A stretch of DNA of 64,000 nt from Phoronis australis (Eukaryota > Phoronida > Phoronidae): positions 124,496-188,495 of the forward strand of contig NMRA01000711.1 of NCBI GenBank assembly GCA_002633005.1, written 5' to 3'. Shown in pieces: positions 10,510 to 22,000 of this stretch. The position numbers and the translations under genes are program-made. Below the pieces are notes generated by a model, which was not told the DNA's origin, searched no databases, and saw nothing but the letters and a program-made list of their open reading frames with translations. The stretch's first letter is position 1, and each line of letters starts with the position of its first letter.

Positions 10510-13047
10510 TTACTTCCTGTTTGCCGTGCTGTGTATCAGGAAACAGTATAGTTGGTTTAATTTTGTAACACTTTTAACCTCGTGGAAGTTAAAATCTTCG
10601 TAAAAACCGAACAAAGTCTCTTTGTTTTCAACAGACAGTAGCTGTCGACTAGTTCTGGACATGCGATTTTTCTCACTGTTGCTAATGGCCAACGTCCCAG
10701 CTTGAAGCTTTTGCTGCTGAGGCTTGGTGTCTTGGGAGCTTGATACAAGTTTATTCTGTACAACGGGTCTTAACTGCTGACTTGCTGAAGAAGGTAGTGC
10801 TTGCTCTTTTCCCTGGGACACATTTTGCCTGGACGCCATAGACGGCTTGATTACTTCCTTTCCCTGTTGGTCATCAGAGGCACCTTGCTTTGTCTTTGTC
10901 GCCTGGCCCAGAGAGGCACCTTGCTTTGTCACTTGGTCATAAGAAAGACCTCGCTTTACTGCTTGGTCCCGAGAGGCAAGCTCCTTTCTCTCTCCATCCT
11001 GGTAGACAGGTTGCTTTACACCCAGACTTTTAGAAGCACCTTGCGGTACTCCCCGACTCTGAGAGGCACTTTGCGGTACACCCTGACCCTGAGAGGCACC
11101 TTGGAGTACTTTCCGACCCTGATTAATATCTTGCTTTACTGCCCTGTCCTCAGAAACAACTTGCTTTTTCCCTACATTCTGGTAGATAATTTGCTGGCGT
11201 GACTGAGATGGTGGGAGTTGTTTCCCCTGTGCACCAGCCACACCTTGCTGTTTGTACTGAGTGTTGTCTTGGTTTTGACCAATCACTCCATTCTGCCCCT
11301 TGCCCATCTCCCTTTGCCGAGACATCTGCTGACGTGAGCCAGTATTTGACACAGGATGTTGCTGCTCTGGGTTGTTTTGGTTTTGTCCTTTTCTTCTGTT
11401 TTGTGATGCCAGCGGGGCCGGTGTAGTTGGCAGTTGGGTAGGCTCACGTTTGTCTACCAGCTTCACTCCAGCGGAGTTCTTATGGTACTGGCACGCAACA
11501 GCAATGTAGAAGTTACTTCTCATCTTGGAGACATCAGAGAACCGAGTTCGAATGTTGACAGTGAGCTCGGCTTGCCTCTGAGGCAGGTAGAGCACACTGA
11601 ATGGCTGGAATGACTTGGCACTATTGGGATCCTTTAATGTGGAGCTGTTGCAGGCGCCATCTGTGGGTAAATTCACCTCAGGTAATGCAGCAGCAGCCTT
11701 CTTGTCAATCCATATCTTCTCTTTTGGAACTTCAGGGAGCTCCCAATATCTGAAGAGTGTTCCAGAGTTCATGAACAGATAGCCAGACACGCGGTAGTTC
11801 ATTAGAACTGCCGTTGTCAAGCATTTGAAGTCCTGTAATGGACCACTGTCATTGGGAATAGTAACAACAGTGCGGTTGAGCTTAGACACAGCCTCAAATG
11901 ACTTCTCTTCAACGCAATAAAGCATTTGGTAAAAATCTCGCCGGTAGAAGGTGTCAAGAGCCTCCAAGTGGCCAGTGTGTGTATTATGCACTCTGACAAT
12001 AAGCAACACGTCTTCCATGGACACCTTCGACGCAGAATAAAGTGATGTGTACATATCTGACAAGGCGATTGTACCGATGGCCACTGACAATGTTGGGCAT
12101 AATTCAGTTAACATCAGTGCCTCAAGGGCCACGTGAGAGGTTGAAGGAATCAACTCGTTATGTGTTGTACTTGGAAATGACGTCTTTTGCTCACGGGGAT
12201 AATAGAGCACTCTAGTGTTCTCGCATTCTGTAGGAAAGGTACTGTTGACCAGCACCCGTTTGGGAAACTTGTAACCAATTCGGACAAGGTCGCTGACCCA
12301 AGCCATGATGAAACGGACATCAGCCTCGCCCCAAAACTTACTCTCGTGAGTGGCCATGTCACGGGCTAATTTAACAACACAGTCGCGAAATGCCAACGAT
12401 GGGTCACATGTCCAGGTTTTGAGAAACTTAACCAGTGCTTCCGTCTTGAAGTAGAGGTCGGGCTCCTCGGACATATCTTTCAAGTAGCTGTGAGCGCTTC
12501 TCAGCTGAAATGCACTGGGAGGACTATATGCCACACGCTCACCTATCAGCCCCAAGAGGCGTGTCGTGAAGTAACTACGCCATATGTCGGTCACACGGAA
12601 CGTCACAGTGTTTGGCAGAAGCAATCCCCAGAAGGCAGCGTAGCGCGAGAGAGTGTTCTGTGAGTTGTACGGGCAATAGACCTGATTGGGTAGTGTGACA
12701 GGAGGACTAGCATAGTCGAACGTCACGTTGATGATTCGACTCTCGATCTTCCGTGACAGTCGATATACTGCATCCATGTCCGGATCTCCATTGACAACGC
12801 CCTGCTGCACGGCAGGTGGCCTCATGGAACAGAGCTTGTAGTAGTGTGGGATGGGTTTGGAGATGTAGTCAAGTTGGAAACCGCGAGGCCACTGAGATGA
12901 CTGGCCAAAGTGTGGATACACATTGAAGTTGAGGATGTTTGTGTCAACGACAAGTCCAGTGTAAGTTGTCGCGTCGGGGTAGAAGCTCCTCATGTTGTCC
13001 GTTGGGTGATTGTCATCGTCTGTCTCATAGATGACTTTGGCACCTCG
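10510..13047 (-). CDS. STELLO-like gene exon 5: main domain and Q-rich tail
   Basis: The acceptor TATTTCAG precedes RGAKVIYETDDDN. The 845 residues contain the most conserved family blocks and several N-glycosylation sequons (NVT, NST, NRT, NSS). Then comes a Gln-rich tail with repeats such as SQGQGVPQSASQSRGVPQGA. The stop is TAA at 10512-10510. The bases around the stop also form a donor-like AA|GTAAGT, so an alternative C-terminus is possible. Confidence 0.92.
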   Translation of the reverse strand, partial: RGAKVIYETDDDNHPTDNMRSFYPDATTYTGLVVDTNILNFNVYPHFGQSSQWPRGFQLDYISKPIPHYYKLCSMRPPAVQQGVVNGDPDMDAVYRLSRKIESRIINVTFDYASPPVTLPNQVYCPYNSQNTLSRYAAFWGLLLPNTVTFRVTDIWRSYFTTRLLGLIGERVAYSPPSAFQLRSAHSYLKDMSEEPDLYFKTEALVKFLKTWTCDPSLAFRDCVVKLARDMATHESKFWGEADVRFIMAWVSDLVRIGYKFPKRVLVNSTFPTECENTRVLYYPREQKTSFPSTTHNELIPSTSHVALEALMLTELCPTLSVAIGTIALSDMYTSLYSASKVSMEDVLLIVRVHNTHTGHLEALDTFYRRDFYQMLYCVEEKSFEAVSKLNRTVVTIPNDSGPLQDFKCLTTAVLMNYRVSGYLFMNSGTLFRYWELPEVPKEKIWIDKKAAAALPEVNLPTDGACNSSTLKDPNSAKSFQPFSVLYLPQRQAELTVNIRTRFSDVSKMRSNFYIAVACQYHKNSAGVKLVDKREPTQLPTTPAPLASQNRRKGQNQNNPEQQHPVSNTGSRQQMSRQREMGKGQNGVIGQNQDNTQYKQQGVAGAQGKQLPPSQSRQQIIYQNVGKKQVVSEDRAVKQDINQGRKVLQGASQGQGVPQSASQSRGVPQGASKSLGVKQPVYQDGERKELASRDQAVKRGLSYDQVTKQGASLGQATKTKQGASDDQQGKEVIKPSMASRQNVSQGKEQALPSSASQQLRPVVQNKLVSSSQDTKPQQQKLQAGTLAISNSEKNRMSRTSRQLLSVENKETLFGFYEDFNFHEVKSVTKLNQLYCFLIHSTANRK

Positions 13048-16000
13048 CTGAAATAATAGACCAGTTGTGATGACTAACTTCATCAATACACCAAGATTCT
13101 GCAGTCTATTCACACCTAAATCATGGTACTGTGGTGTTTATTTAGAAGATTGCTAATTGGCTACCTCCGTGAACAAGAATGATTTTCTTTTAAGAAATAA
13201 TTGCACAACTTTCGGGCTAAAAGGCCTTAAAGAAAAATCACATATCTTTTGCAGCTACAATTAAGAAACTGAATAAAATAAAATTGCCACTTGTGGGCAC
13301 AGCATCCGTTGAATCCGCCTAAAAGTCGTCGTCGTTTGTTGTTATCTTCATATATTAATACACTTACTAAATTTAACAAAGTTCCTGCAGTGGGTTTAGG
13401 AGATACAGCTATGGGTGCAAAACAAAACAGAACTACCACTAGGAAGCACCACAGTAGTCAGTCGCCATCATCAAATGTCCTCTTCACACTGAGAACATAT
13501 ATGCCAATTTTCGAAACTATCCCTAGAACGATTTGGTTTATAACAAAACAAGATTTGGAAACACCAAAGATGGCCACTAGGTGGCCCAAAATACCCCGAT
13601 TCCATCTAAAAACAGGAGGATAACGTCATCTCACCAATAGATGCCTATATTCAAAATTTTATGAAAATCTGTTGAGGACCTTTGAAGATACAGAGGTAAA
13701 CGTAAAAAAATAAAATTGCCACTAGGAGGCACACCAGCAGTCAGATCCATCCGAAAGTCGTCCTTGTCCAATGTCAACATCATATAAATACACTTGCTAA
13801 AGTAAGTAAAGCTCCTGCAAACGGTTTAGGAGATACAACCATGAGCGCAAAAAAACAAAACTGCCACTAGGAGGCGCCACAGTAGTCAAAGTCGTCGGGA
13901 AATCATCATCAGCCGTATACTTCATAGTAAAAACATACATGTCAATTTTCAATTATCTTGAAAGCATTTTGGTTGATAGATGAGTGGATGCCAAATAACA
14001 GACTCGAAAACAGTAAGAATGGCCACTAGGTGGCGCAAACTAGTTCGAATCCATCTGAAAACGGAGAGGTAGCGTCATCTCATTAACAGATGCCTGTATG
14101 CCAAATTTTATGAAAATACGCGGAGGACCATTGAACCTACAGAGGTAAATGTAAAGAAATAAAATTGCCACTAGGTGGCACACCAGTAGTCAGATCTGTC
14201 CGAAAGTTGTCGTCCTCTGTTGTTAACATCATATAAATAAATTTAGTAAAGATCCTGCAAACGGTTTAGGTGATACAGCCATAGGCGCAAAAAAACAGAA
14301 CTGCCACTAGGAAGCACCACAGTAGTCGGAAGTTGTCGGAAAATCATTGCTAGCCGTCCTCTTCATAGTAAGAACATGCATGCCAATTTTCATAATCATC
14401 CTTTCACCGGTTTGGTTGATAGAGGGGTGGACGCAAAATAAAATCGAAAAGCAGCCAAAATGATCACTAGGTGGCGCAAACTATGTCGAATTCCACCCAA
14501 AACAGGAGGATAGCGTCATCTCACCAATAGGTGCCTACATTCAAAATTTTATGAAAATCTGTTGAGGACTTTTGAAAATACAGAGGTAAACGTAAAAAAC
14601 TAAAATTGCCACGAGGGGCACACCGGAATGAATCCGTCTAAAAGTTCGCTCATGCCGTCCCATCCACAAAAGGAAAACGTGCAAAACTTCATGAACATAC
14701 GTCAAGGCATTTTGGAGATAGAGCAGCGTATGCCGGACGCACGGACGGAGATGACGGCATAATGCGACCACATATAAATATGTGGGCGCATAAAAATCAC
14801 AAGATGATTACGAGGATTGCTTTCAAGGATATAAAAAGATTCTTCATGGACGGCTTCATGGGAGTCCTATTAATACGTAAAAATTCAGGGTACATTCATT
14901 ACTGGCAGCTAACAATGACCTGTTTGACGATAGAGTTGCAGTACCTCTTAGAATTGCACACCCAAGAAAATGAAACATTTCACCACTGACTATATAGTAC
15001 ATGGACCGCCAACTGTGTATACTTTCAATGGACGAAATCTGTGTTCTTCCGCATAATGTTACGTCATTATTCACTAGCAACACCTGGCCCAATTATCTGA
15101 TGTTATTTCCGGCAAATACGTCGTCTGCTAATTTTGGTCGGCTGTTGCGTGGTAGGATCGGAAAATGAACTAGATAATTGAGGAGAGTGGTGCCGCCTCT
15201 TGGATAGCATGGAAGAAAATGTTGTTGAATCTGTTGTCTATAATCTATGATTTCAATACTAAATGTATGATGCTCTCATGATAAACAATGCGACGCTTAT
15301 TACAAGAGGATAGCGCTTGATGGGCAATGATCATGTGCTTGCGATACTAGCACTTGGTAATGATTATTTCATGATTTGAGTGCACTAATTTCTCATTTGT
15401 TAAAAAGTGGATTATTTGTTTCTTCCAGCTCAGAGAAGCAGTGACAGATCCACATAGGATTGCGGGTGTTTACCAACAAGAAATTAAACATAAAGAACAT
15501 TGTAAACAAAGTTAATTGTCTTTTCGGCAATAGTCACTTACAGCGGTGCCACATTTTGAGAACCAGTTTTCTCCAATGAATAATAGGCAACAAACTGGTT
15601 CTCAAAATCCATGACCCTGTAAGTGACTACTGCTAATTTATGTGTGAGTTTGTCAAGTAACTATTTGGAATGTAAAAACTTCCGCAGTTCATGGATTAAG
15701 TACTCAAGAACTTCACAGCAAGCATACAAAACTTCAAATCTCAATGTTATGCCAACTTTGAAAATCCTAGTTTTGGATGTTTTGGGACAAAACCCTTTGT
15801 TTAAGTGATGCATAATTCCAACAAGACATGGGCAAGAACACATTCTCAAATTGTATGCTTGGTTTGTACTGTCCGTAGTATCCAACAAGGGTCTCCTAGA
15901 ATGTCCATTATACAGTGTCCTAAACTTAAATTTAAAGTTTTTACCCAAAATTAATATCTTACCTGAATTGCAAAGAGATATCCCAGGTTTTTACGTCCAT

Positions 16001-19000
16001 ATACTTTAAATGGGATATGATCTTTCACGGAGAAGGCGGACTCCTTTTGCTTAGCGACGCTCAAGAAGAACGCATTTTTATCATGCCTGCAAATAAATTC
16101 TATGTCAAACGTATCATAAAAGCAGCATCGAGTTTCCAAGCACTTTCAAAAGAACAGAGCACAACAAGAGTATTTGGCAACAGAAGATTGTCATCACTGT
16201 TCCATGTGACTGCAACGCCTTCTCATATTTACACTATGTTTGTTATCCTTCTCAATCACTGCTGGTCACAATGAACAGCTGAGACATGGCAATATCAATG
16301 CATGCTCAGTCATCGTGACACAAAGTCATTTTACCCAATTGCTTTTTGGCACATATAGTAGAAATTATCAGCAAATCCTACACATAATTCACTACGGTGA
16401 GGCCCGGATGTTGGCTCCTCATCTGTTGGACAAGAAAACTCCGAAGTGACCGCTAGAAGCCAGTTTTACTGACTGTCAAACATTGCTACTCACTTCTAGG
16501 TTCTAAAACATGTGAACACAAGGCAGTCTGTACAGGATGAGAAGCTTTTCAGACAGAATCTTCGAAAGTACGATATTAACAATAAAAATCCCTTCGACAG
16601 GCAGCCATGGCCAATTTAGCATCTTACCAGGATACACTTTGAAAAGCATTCATAAAATAGGGTGTTGTTATTGGTACTAAACTGGACAAGAAAATGACAA
16701 ATTACGTAACAGTTTGGTCCATGGTGGGACAACGTATTTCAGGGTTATGCCTCATAGAACAAGTTTCTCGAGAAAAAAGAAAGACCATGCCAAGCCCACA
16801 AGAAAATGTTTTGCGAGTAAATGTAAGACTGCGCTGGCTACAAAGGACTGCAGGAGACTTTTTCGCTACTCCTGCAGCCATCTAAATCCACCTGACTTCG
16901 ACTATACAGTAAAACTAACAGAAGTTATACCTACGGCAGATTACATCAGCTTATGGTAAACTCTGACTTGTCTGAACTTACTGCGCACAAACTGAAGCAA
17001 TTGTGTTGTGAAACTCTGTCCAAGCTAAGCAAAAACATGACTTGGGCATGTTCTACTTATCTGAGTGAACATGACTTGGGAATGTCCAACTTATCTGAGT
17101 GAACATGACTTGGGCATGCCCTACTTATCTGAGTGCTAGTAATTAGCTTTTGACTGCATACAACTGGATCTATGACTACCTACTTATACAACGTGTCATA
17201 ATCTTCTGGAGTCTTTGTGTCAGCAACGACGACAATGTTCCAACCCTTAATGGCTGCCAAACTGCGCACATCATCTGTGGGTTTGTTTATGGTCGTCACG
17301 ACAATCCACTTATCATTGAACTCGTTGCGAGGTGGTTCATTTATGGGCTGTTGAGGCAACTGAGCTTGGAAGTCTGCAAGAGCTACAAAAGAGGTCACTA
17401 CTAGAACTTGCAAGTCTTCAAGAGCTACAACAGCGGTCACTACTAGTGGATGGAAGTTTTCAAAAGGTACAACAACAGAGGTCACTACAAGTAGTTGGAG
17501 TGCTTCAAACGCTAAAACAGAGGTCACCACTTGTCCTTTTCAGTCTTCAACTTCTAGTAACAGAGAGTCATCAAGACTATCAACAACAGGGTTCGCCATC
17601 AGTGCATGATAGTTTTTAGTCTCAAATCCAGTCTCTATTAGCATTATAGTCTGGCATACATCTGCGACAGCTAGTTCCGTACAGGACGGTCAAGGATAAG
17701 GTAATCCTGTGCAGTTAAATCAGCTGAACATAAATGCAGCCATGCATGGCATAACTTTTGTCAATATTCAGATGGTAAACACGGGTTGTGGTCACCATGC
17801 ACTCTGCTCACAATGTCAAGTGAGCATTACACGTCATATTCAAAATACATGTATAAAATTAGTAACAAACTTCAGCTAAATCGCTACTAGTATTCACCCT
17901 CTTTCCCAACTGCGAAAAAAAACATAAGTTAAAACTCCACGACAACTCGCCAAATGAAAACATTTTTCTTGACATTTTTACACAGGGTTAGACTACCATC
18001 AAGAATCACAAAAGACATCTGAATTGAAAATTTGAGCACACAGTGATCTAATTCTTCACAGGTATCACCAATCAAGCTGAAAATATTACACTGTTCTAGG
18101 AAATCATTAACAAATTGACTCCAAAATCAACATAAACCAAACTATGATATGGCCACAGAACACAACAAGCGACAGCTCTGCCTCTCCATGATACCGAAGT
18201 AAAATTGAGATTGTTCAGGGCATTTCCATCCATGCAGAATACCCAGTTTGCTATTCAATAACCTGACTGATAGCTTCACGGGGATTACATTTAACCAGGT
18301 TACCAACAGCCAATCAATATGTGACTCACCCCATCCACATCAGTAATAATATCAGACAATTTAGTGTTGTTCTCATGCGAAAATTGTTGGAAATAATCCC
18401 GCATATTGATCAGCAATTTTTTACCAGGAAAAATGTTTGCTTTTACACGAATTTTACACCAAATTTTGACATATTAATACTTGGCAAAATTATTCACAAT
18501 CAACATGACTTGTCAATTCAATTAAAATTATGACCTTTATCTGTATCATAAAAACACTGGTACTGGCGCATGCATGACTGTGTAGTGTCAGTGTCTGCCA
18601 ATAGGGTCGTCCCAGATTACGCAGCAATAGAACTCTTTTGTTATGGAGGCAAGACAACGAATGGCCTCATTTTGGAATGTCTGGCACATTTTCACACGTC
18701 ATGTCTGAAACTGTCATGGTGAGACTGACATGCTACTGGAAAACCCGCTTTCATTTTTCAATTTGTGGTTACAGTATGTGAACACTCTCTACAGTTGTTA
18801 TAAGGGTTGTTATGTCCCATTAACTGTTCCTCTCTCACAAACCACTTACATTCCTTCTGTTTGTCACCACCAAGTCCAATGTTGTTCCAAACTCTCTGAA
18901 TGAAGTTTTGGCCCTGAAACAAGAGACAGTAGTACTGAGCAAACAGTGCACCAGTTAACTGGACCCAGGCCGTACTGAGCAAACAGTGAGTCAGTTAGCT

Positions 19001-22000
19001 GGACCCAGGCTCTACTGAGCATACAGTGAGTCAGCTGGACCCTGTCCATACTCAGCAAACAGTGTAAGTTAGCTGGACCAAGGCTGTACTGAGCTAACAG
19101 AGTGACAGTTAGCTGGACCAAGCTGTGCTGAGCTAACAGAGTGACAGTTAGTTGAAGTCTGGCCGTACTGAGCATACAATGAGTCGGTTAGCTGGACCAA
19201 GCTGTACTGAGCTAACAGAGTGACAGTTAGCTGGACCAAGGTTGAACTAAGCAAACAGCGGGTCAGTTCGCTGGACCCAGGCTGAACTAAGTAAACAGTG
19301 AGTCAGTTAGCTGGACCCAGGCTGAACTAAGTAAACAGTGAGTCAGTTAGCTGGACCCAGGCTGAACTAAGCAAACAGTGAGTCAGTTAGCTGGACCCAG
19401 GCTGAACTAAGTAAACAGTGAGTCAGTTAGCTGGACCCAGGCTGAACTAAGCAAACAGTGGGTCAGTTAGCTAGACTCACGCTGTACTGAGCATACAATA
19501 CAGTATGTCAGGTAGGTAGATCCAGTCCATTTGAGATATACCCATCAAGCTGCTGACAGGAATTTGATAGCATACTAAAAGAAAGTTAGAACGAAACTTG
19601 CTTAACTTTATATCAATCAAGTGATATTTAATATTTAAAAAAATCTTACCAGAATAAACTAGCAACAACATGAATCATCAACAGTTACTAAATCCAAACC
19701 AATGAGTGATGCAGACTCATGTCTTAAACAAACTAAAATACAAGAGCAACGCAGAGCGTTGAAATGCGCCCACAATTGCACCGTATACGGGTTGTTTGTT
19801 GGTACCATAAAGTGGCCAGTAGAGGGCATATATGTAGTATGCTGTACTTTGCAAAATGGAAAGGGATGGTCATTGTCTCTTCAATAGGCTAGGGGCAAAA
19901 TGTGAGTGATCTTCATAATACAAGCACATCCTATACATCAGTTGCTTAAAACACCACAGAAACATAGAATTAAAAACAAATTTACCAACATACGAGATTA
20001 GCACAGCATTAGAATGCCAGAAACAAATTTCTACTTGGAACTTTTCCTTCATAGTCACGAAGAAACACAATGTATACACCTGAAGACCTATGAAAATACA
20101 GAGGTAAATGTAAAATACTTAAATTGCCACTAGAGGCATACCGGTAGTCAGAATCATCCTAAAGTCGTCATCGTCCGTAGTCAACATCACATAAAAACAC
20201 TTGCTAAATTTAGTAAAGATCCTGCAAACGGTTTGGGAGATACAGCCATGGGCGCAAAAAAAAACTGCCACTAGGAGGCGCCACAGTAATCAAAGTCATG
20301 GGAAATTCAGCGTCAATTGTCCTCTTCATAGTAAGAACATACATGCCAATTTTCACAATCATACTTATAGCGGTTTGGTTGATAGAGGGGTGGACGCCAA
20401 AAAACAGACTCAAAAACAGTAAAAATGGCCACTGGGTGTCGCAAACTAGGTCGAATCCATCCGAAAACGGGAGGATAGCTTCATCGCACTAATAGGTGTC
20501 TACATACCAAATTTCATGAAAATCCGTTAAGGACTTGTGAAGATACAGAGGTAAACGTAAAAAAATAAAATTGCCACTAGGGGGCACACTGGTAGGTGGA
20601 TCCGTCCAAAAGTCGTCATCTTCCGTTTTTAACATCATATAAATACACTTACACAATTTTGTAACGATCCTGAGAACGGTTTAGGAGATACAGCCATAGG
20701 CGCAAATTAAACAAAACTGCCACTAGGAGGCGCCACAGTAGTCCAACTCGTCAGAAAATCATCGTCAATCGTATTCTACATAGTAAGCGTATACATGCCA
20801 ATTTTCACAATCATCCTTTGAGCAGTTTGGCTGATAGAGGGGTGGACGCACAAAAACAGACTCAAAAACACTAAAAATGGCCACTAGGTGGCGCAAACTA
20901 TGTCGAATCCATCCGAAAACGGAAGGATAGTGTCATCTCACTAATAGGTGCCTACATACCAAATTTCATGAAAATCCGTTCAGGACTTTTGAAGATACAA
21001 AGGTAAGCGTAAAAAAATAAAATTGCCACTAGGGGGCACGCCTGCAGTCGGATCCGTCCGAAAGTTCGCACATGCCGTCCCATTCATGAATGGAACATAT
21101 GTGCCAAATTTCATGAACGTATGTCAAAGGGTTTTGGAGATAGAGCAGCGGACGCAGGACGCCGCCCGGACGTACGGACGGATGGAGATGACGGCATAAT
21201 GCGTCCACATATAAATATGTGGGCGCATAAAAGCTCATTAAATCAAATTGTTCAATCTACATCAACAATAAATGGCTATAGGCAAACCCCAGGCAGACAA
21301 CAGGGATAACTTTAGGAGCATGGCCCGCATCATTGGCGCAAAAATAATTTCATTGGCACACTGCGACTGTTTAACTCGGGCTAATAGGCCCATTAAAATG
21401 GAAGAGAAAACGGGCAAAAATTAACATGGCCCATAGGTCCTGCTAATTGGTCCATAGGTCCTGCTAATTGGTCCATAGGTCCTGCTAATTGGTCCATAGG
21501 TCCTGCTAATTGGTCCATAGACTTGAAGCTGTGTGGGTCAAATCAGCCACACACACGTTTCTAAAATGATCAGAGACAATGAAATGTGCGATTTTGGGAC
21601 TTTTGTGCTAGAAAATATATTTTAATTACTGCAGAAACCCCTATTTTTAGATACTTCAAAGCTCTAGGTGGTTTGAAGCCCTCAAAAATGTAATACAAAG
21701 TTTCAGTAAAATGACAACAGTTGTTGTATTTGAGACTTTTATTAGAAATGTATAAAACACTAAGTGTTGAAAGCACCAATAAACAGGTGTTTTCGTTTGC
21801 ACATTTCTATACATCAACGCAGGTGAACTTTAAGGAGACTGAAGGAGTGATCAGAGGCTCTGTGTTATTAAGGGCTAGGGGGCACACAACTGAGATATAA
21901 TGGGTTCAACTCATCATGGTGTGCTATTGATTTCCAGACCCTGCGTGCAATTTTTCCTCAGTATTACAGCCCTTTGTTAACACTAACTTCCTTGAAAACA

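Larger units (their letters stand above)
13048..15962 (-). other. STELLO-like intron 4
   Basis: A 2.9 kb intron in phase 0. It contains a CTCF-motif repeat array (13280-14794) and a fold-back sequence (15534-15629). Confidence 0.9.

Noticed and set aside
10801-11202. 133-codon plus-strand frame with 10-14 residue repeats
   Set aside because: Antisense shadow of the Gln-rich repeats of the STELLO-like exon 5.
17332-17619. Plus-strand frame rich in LQ repeats
   Set aside because: Shadow of the 42-45 bp tandem repeat and of exon 3 on the other strand.
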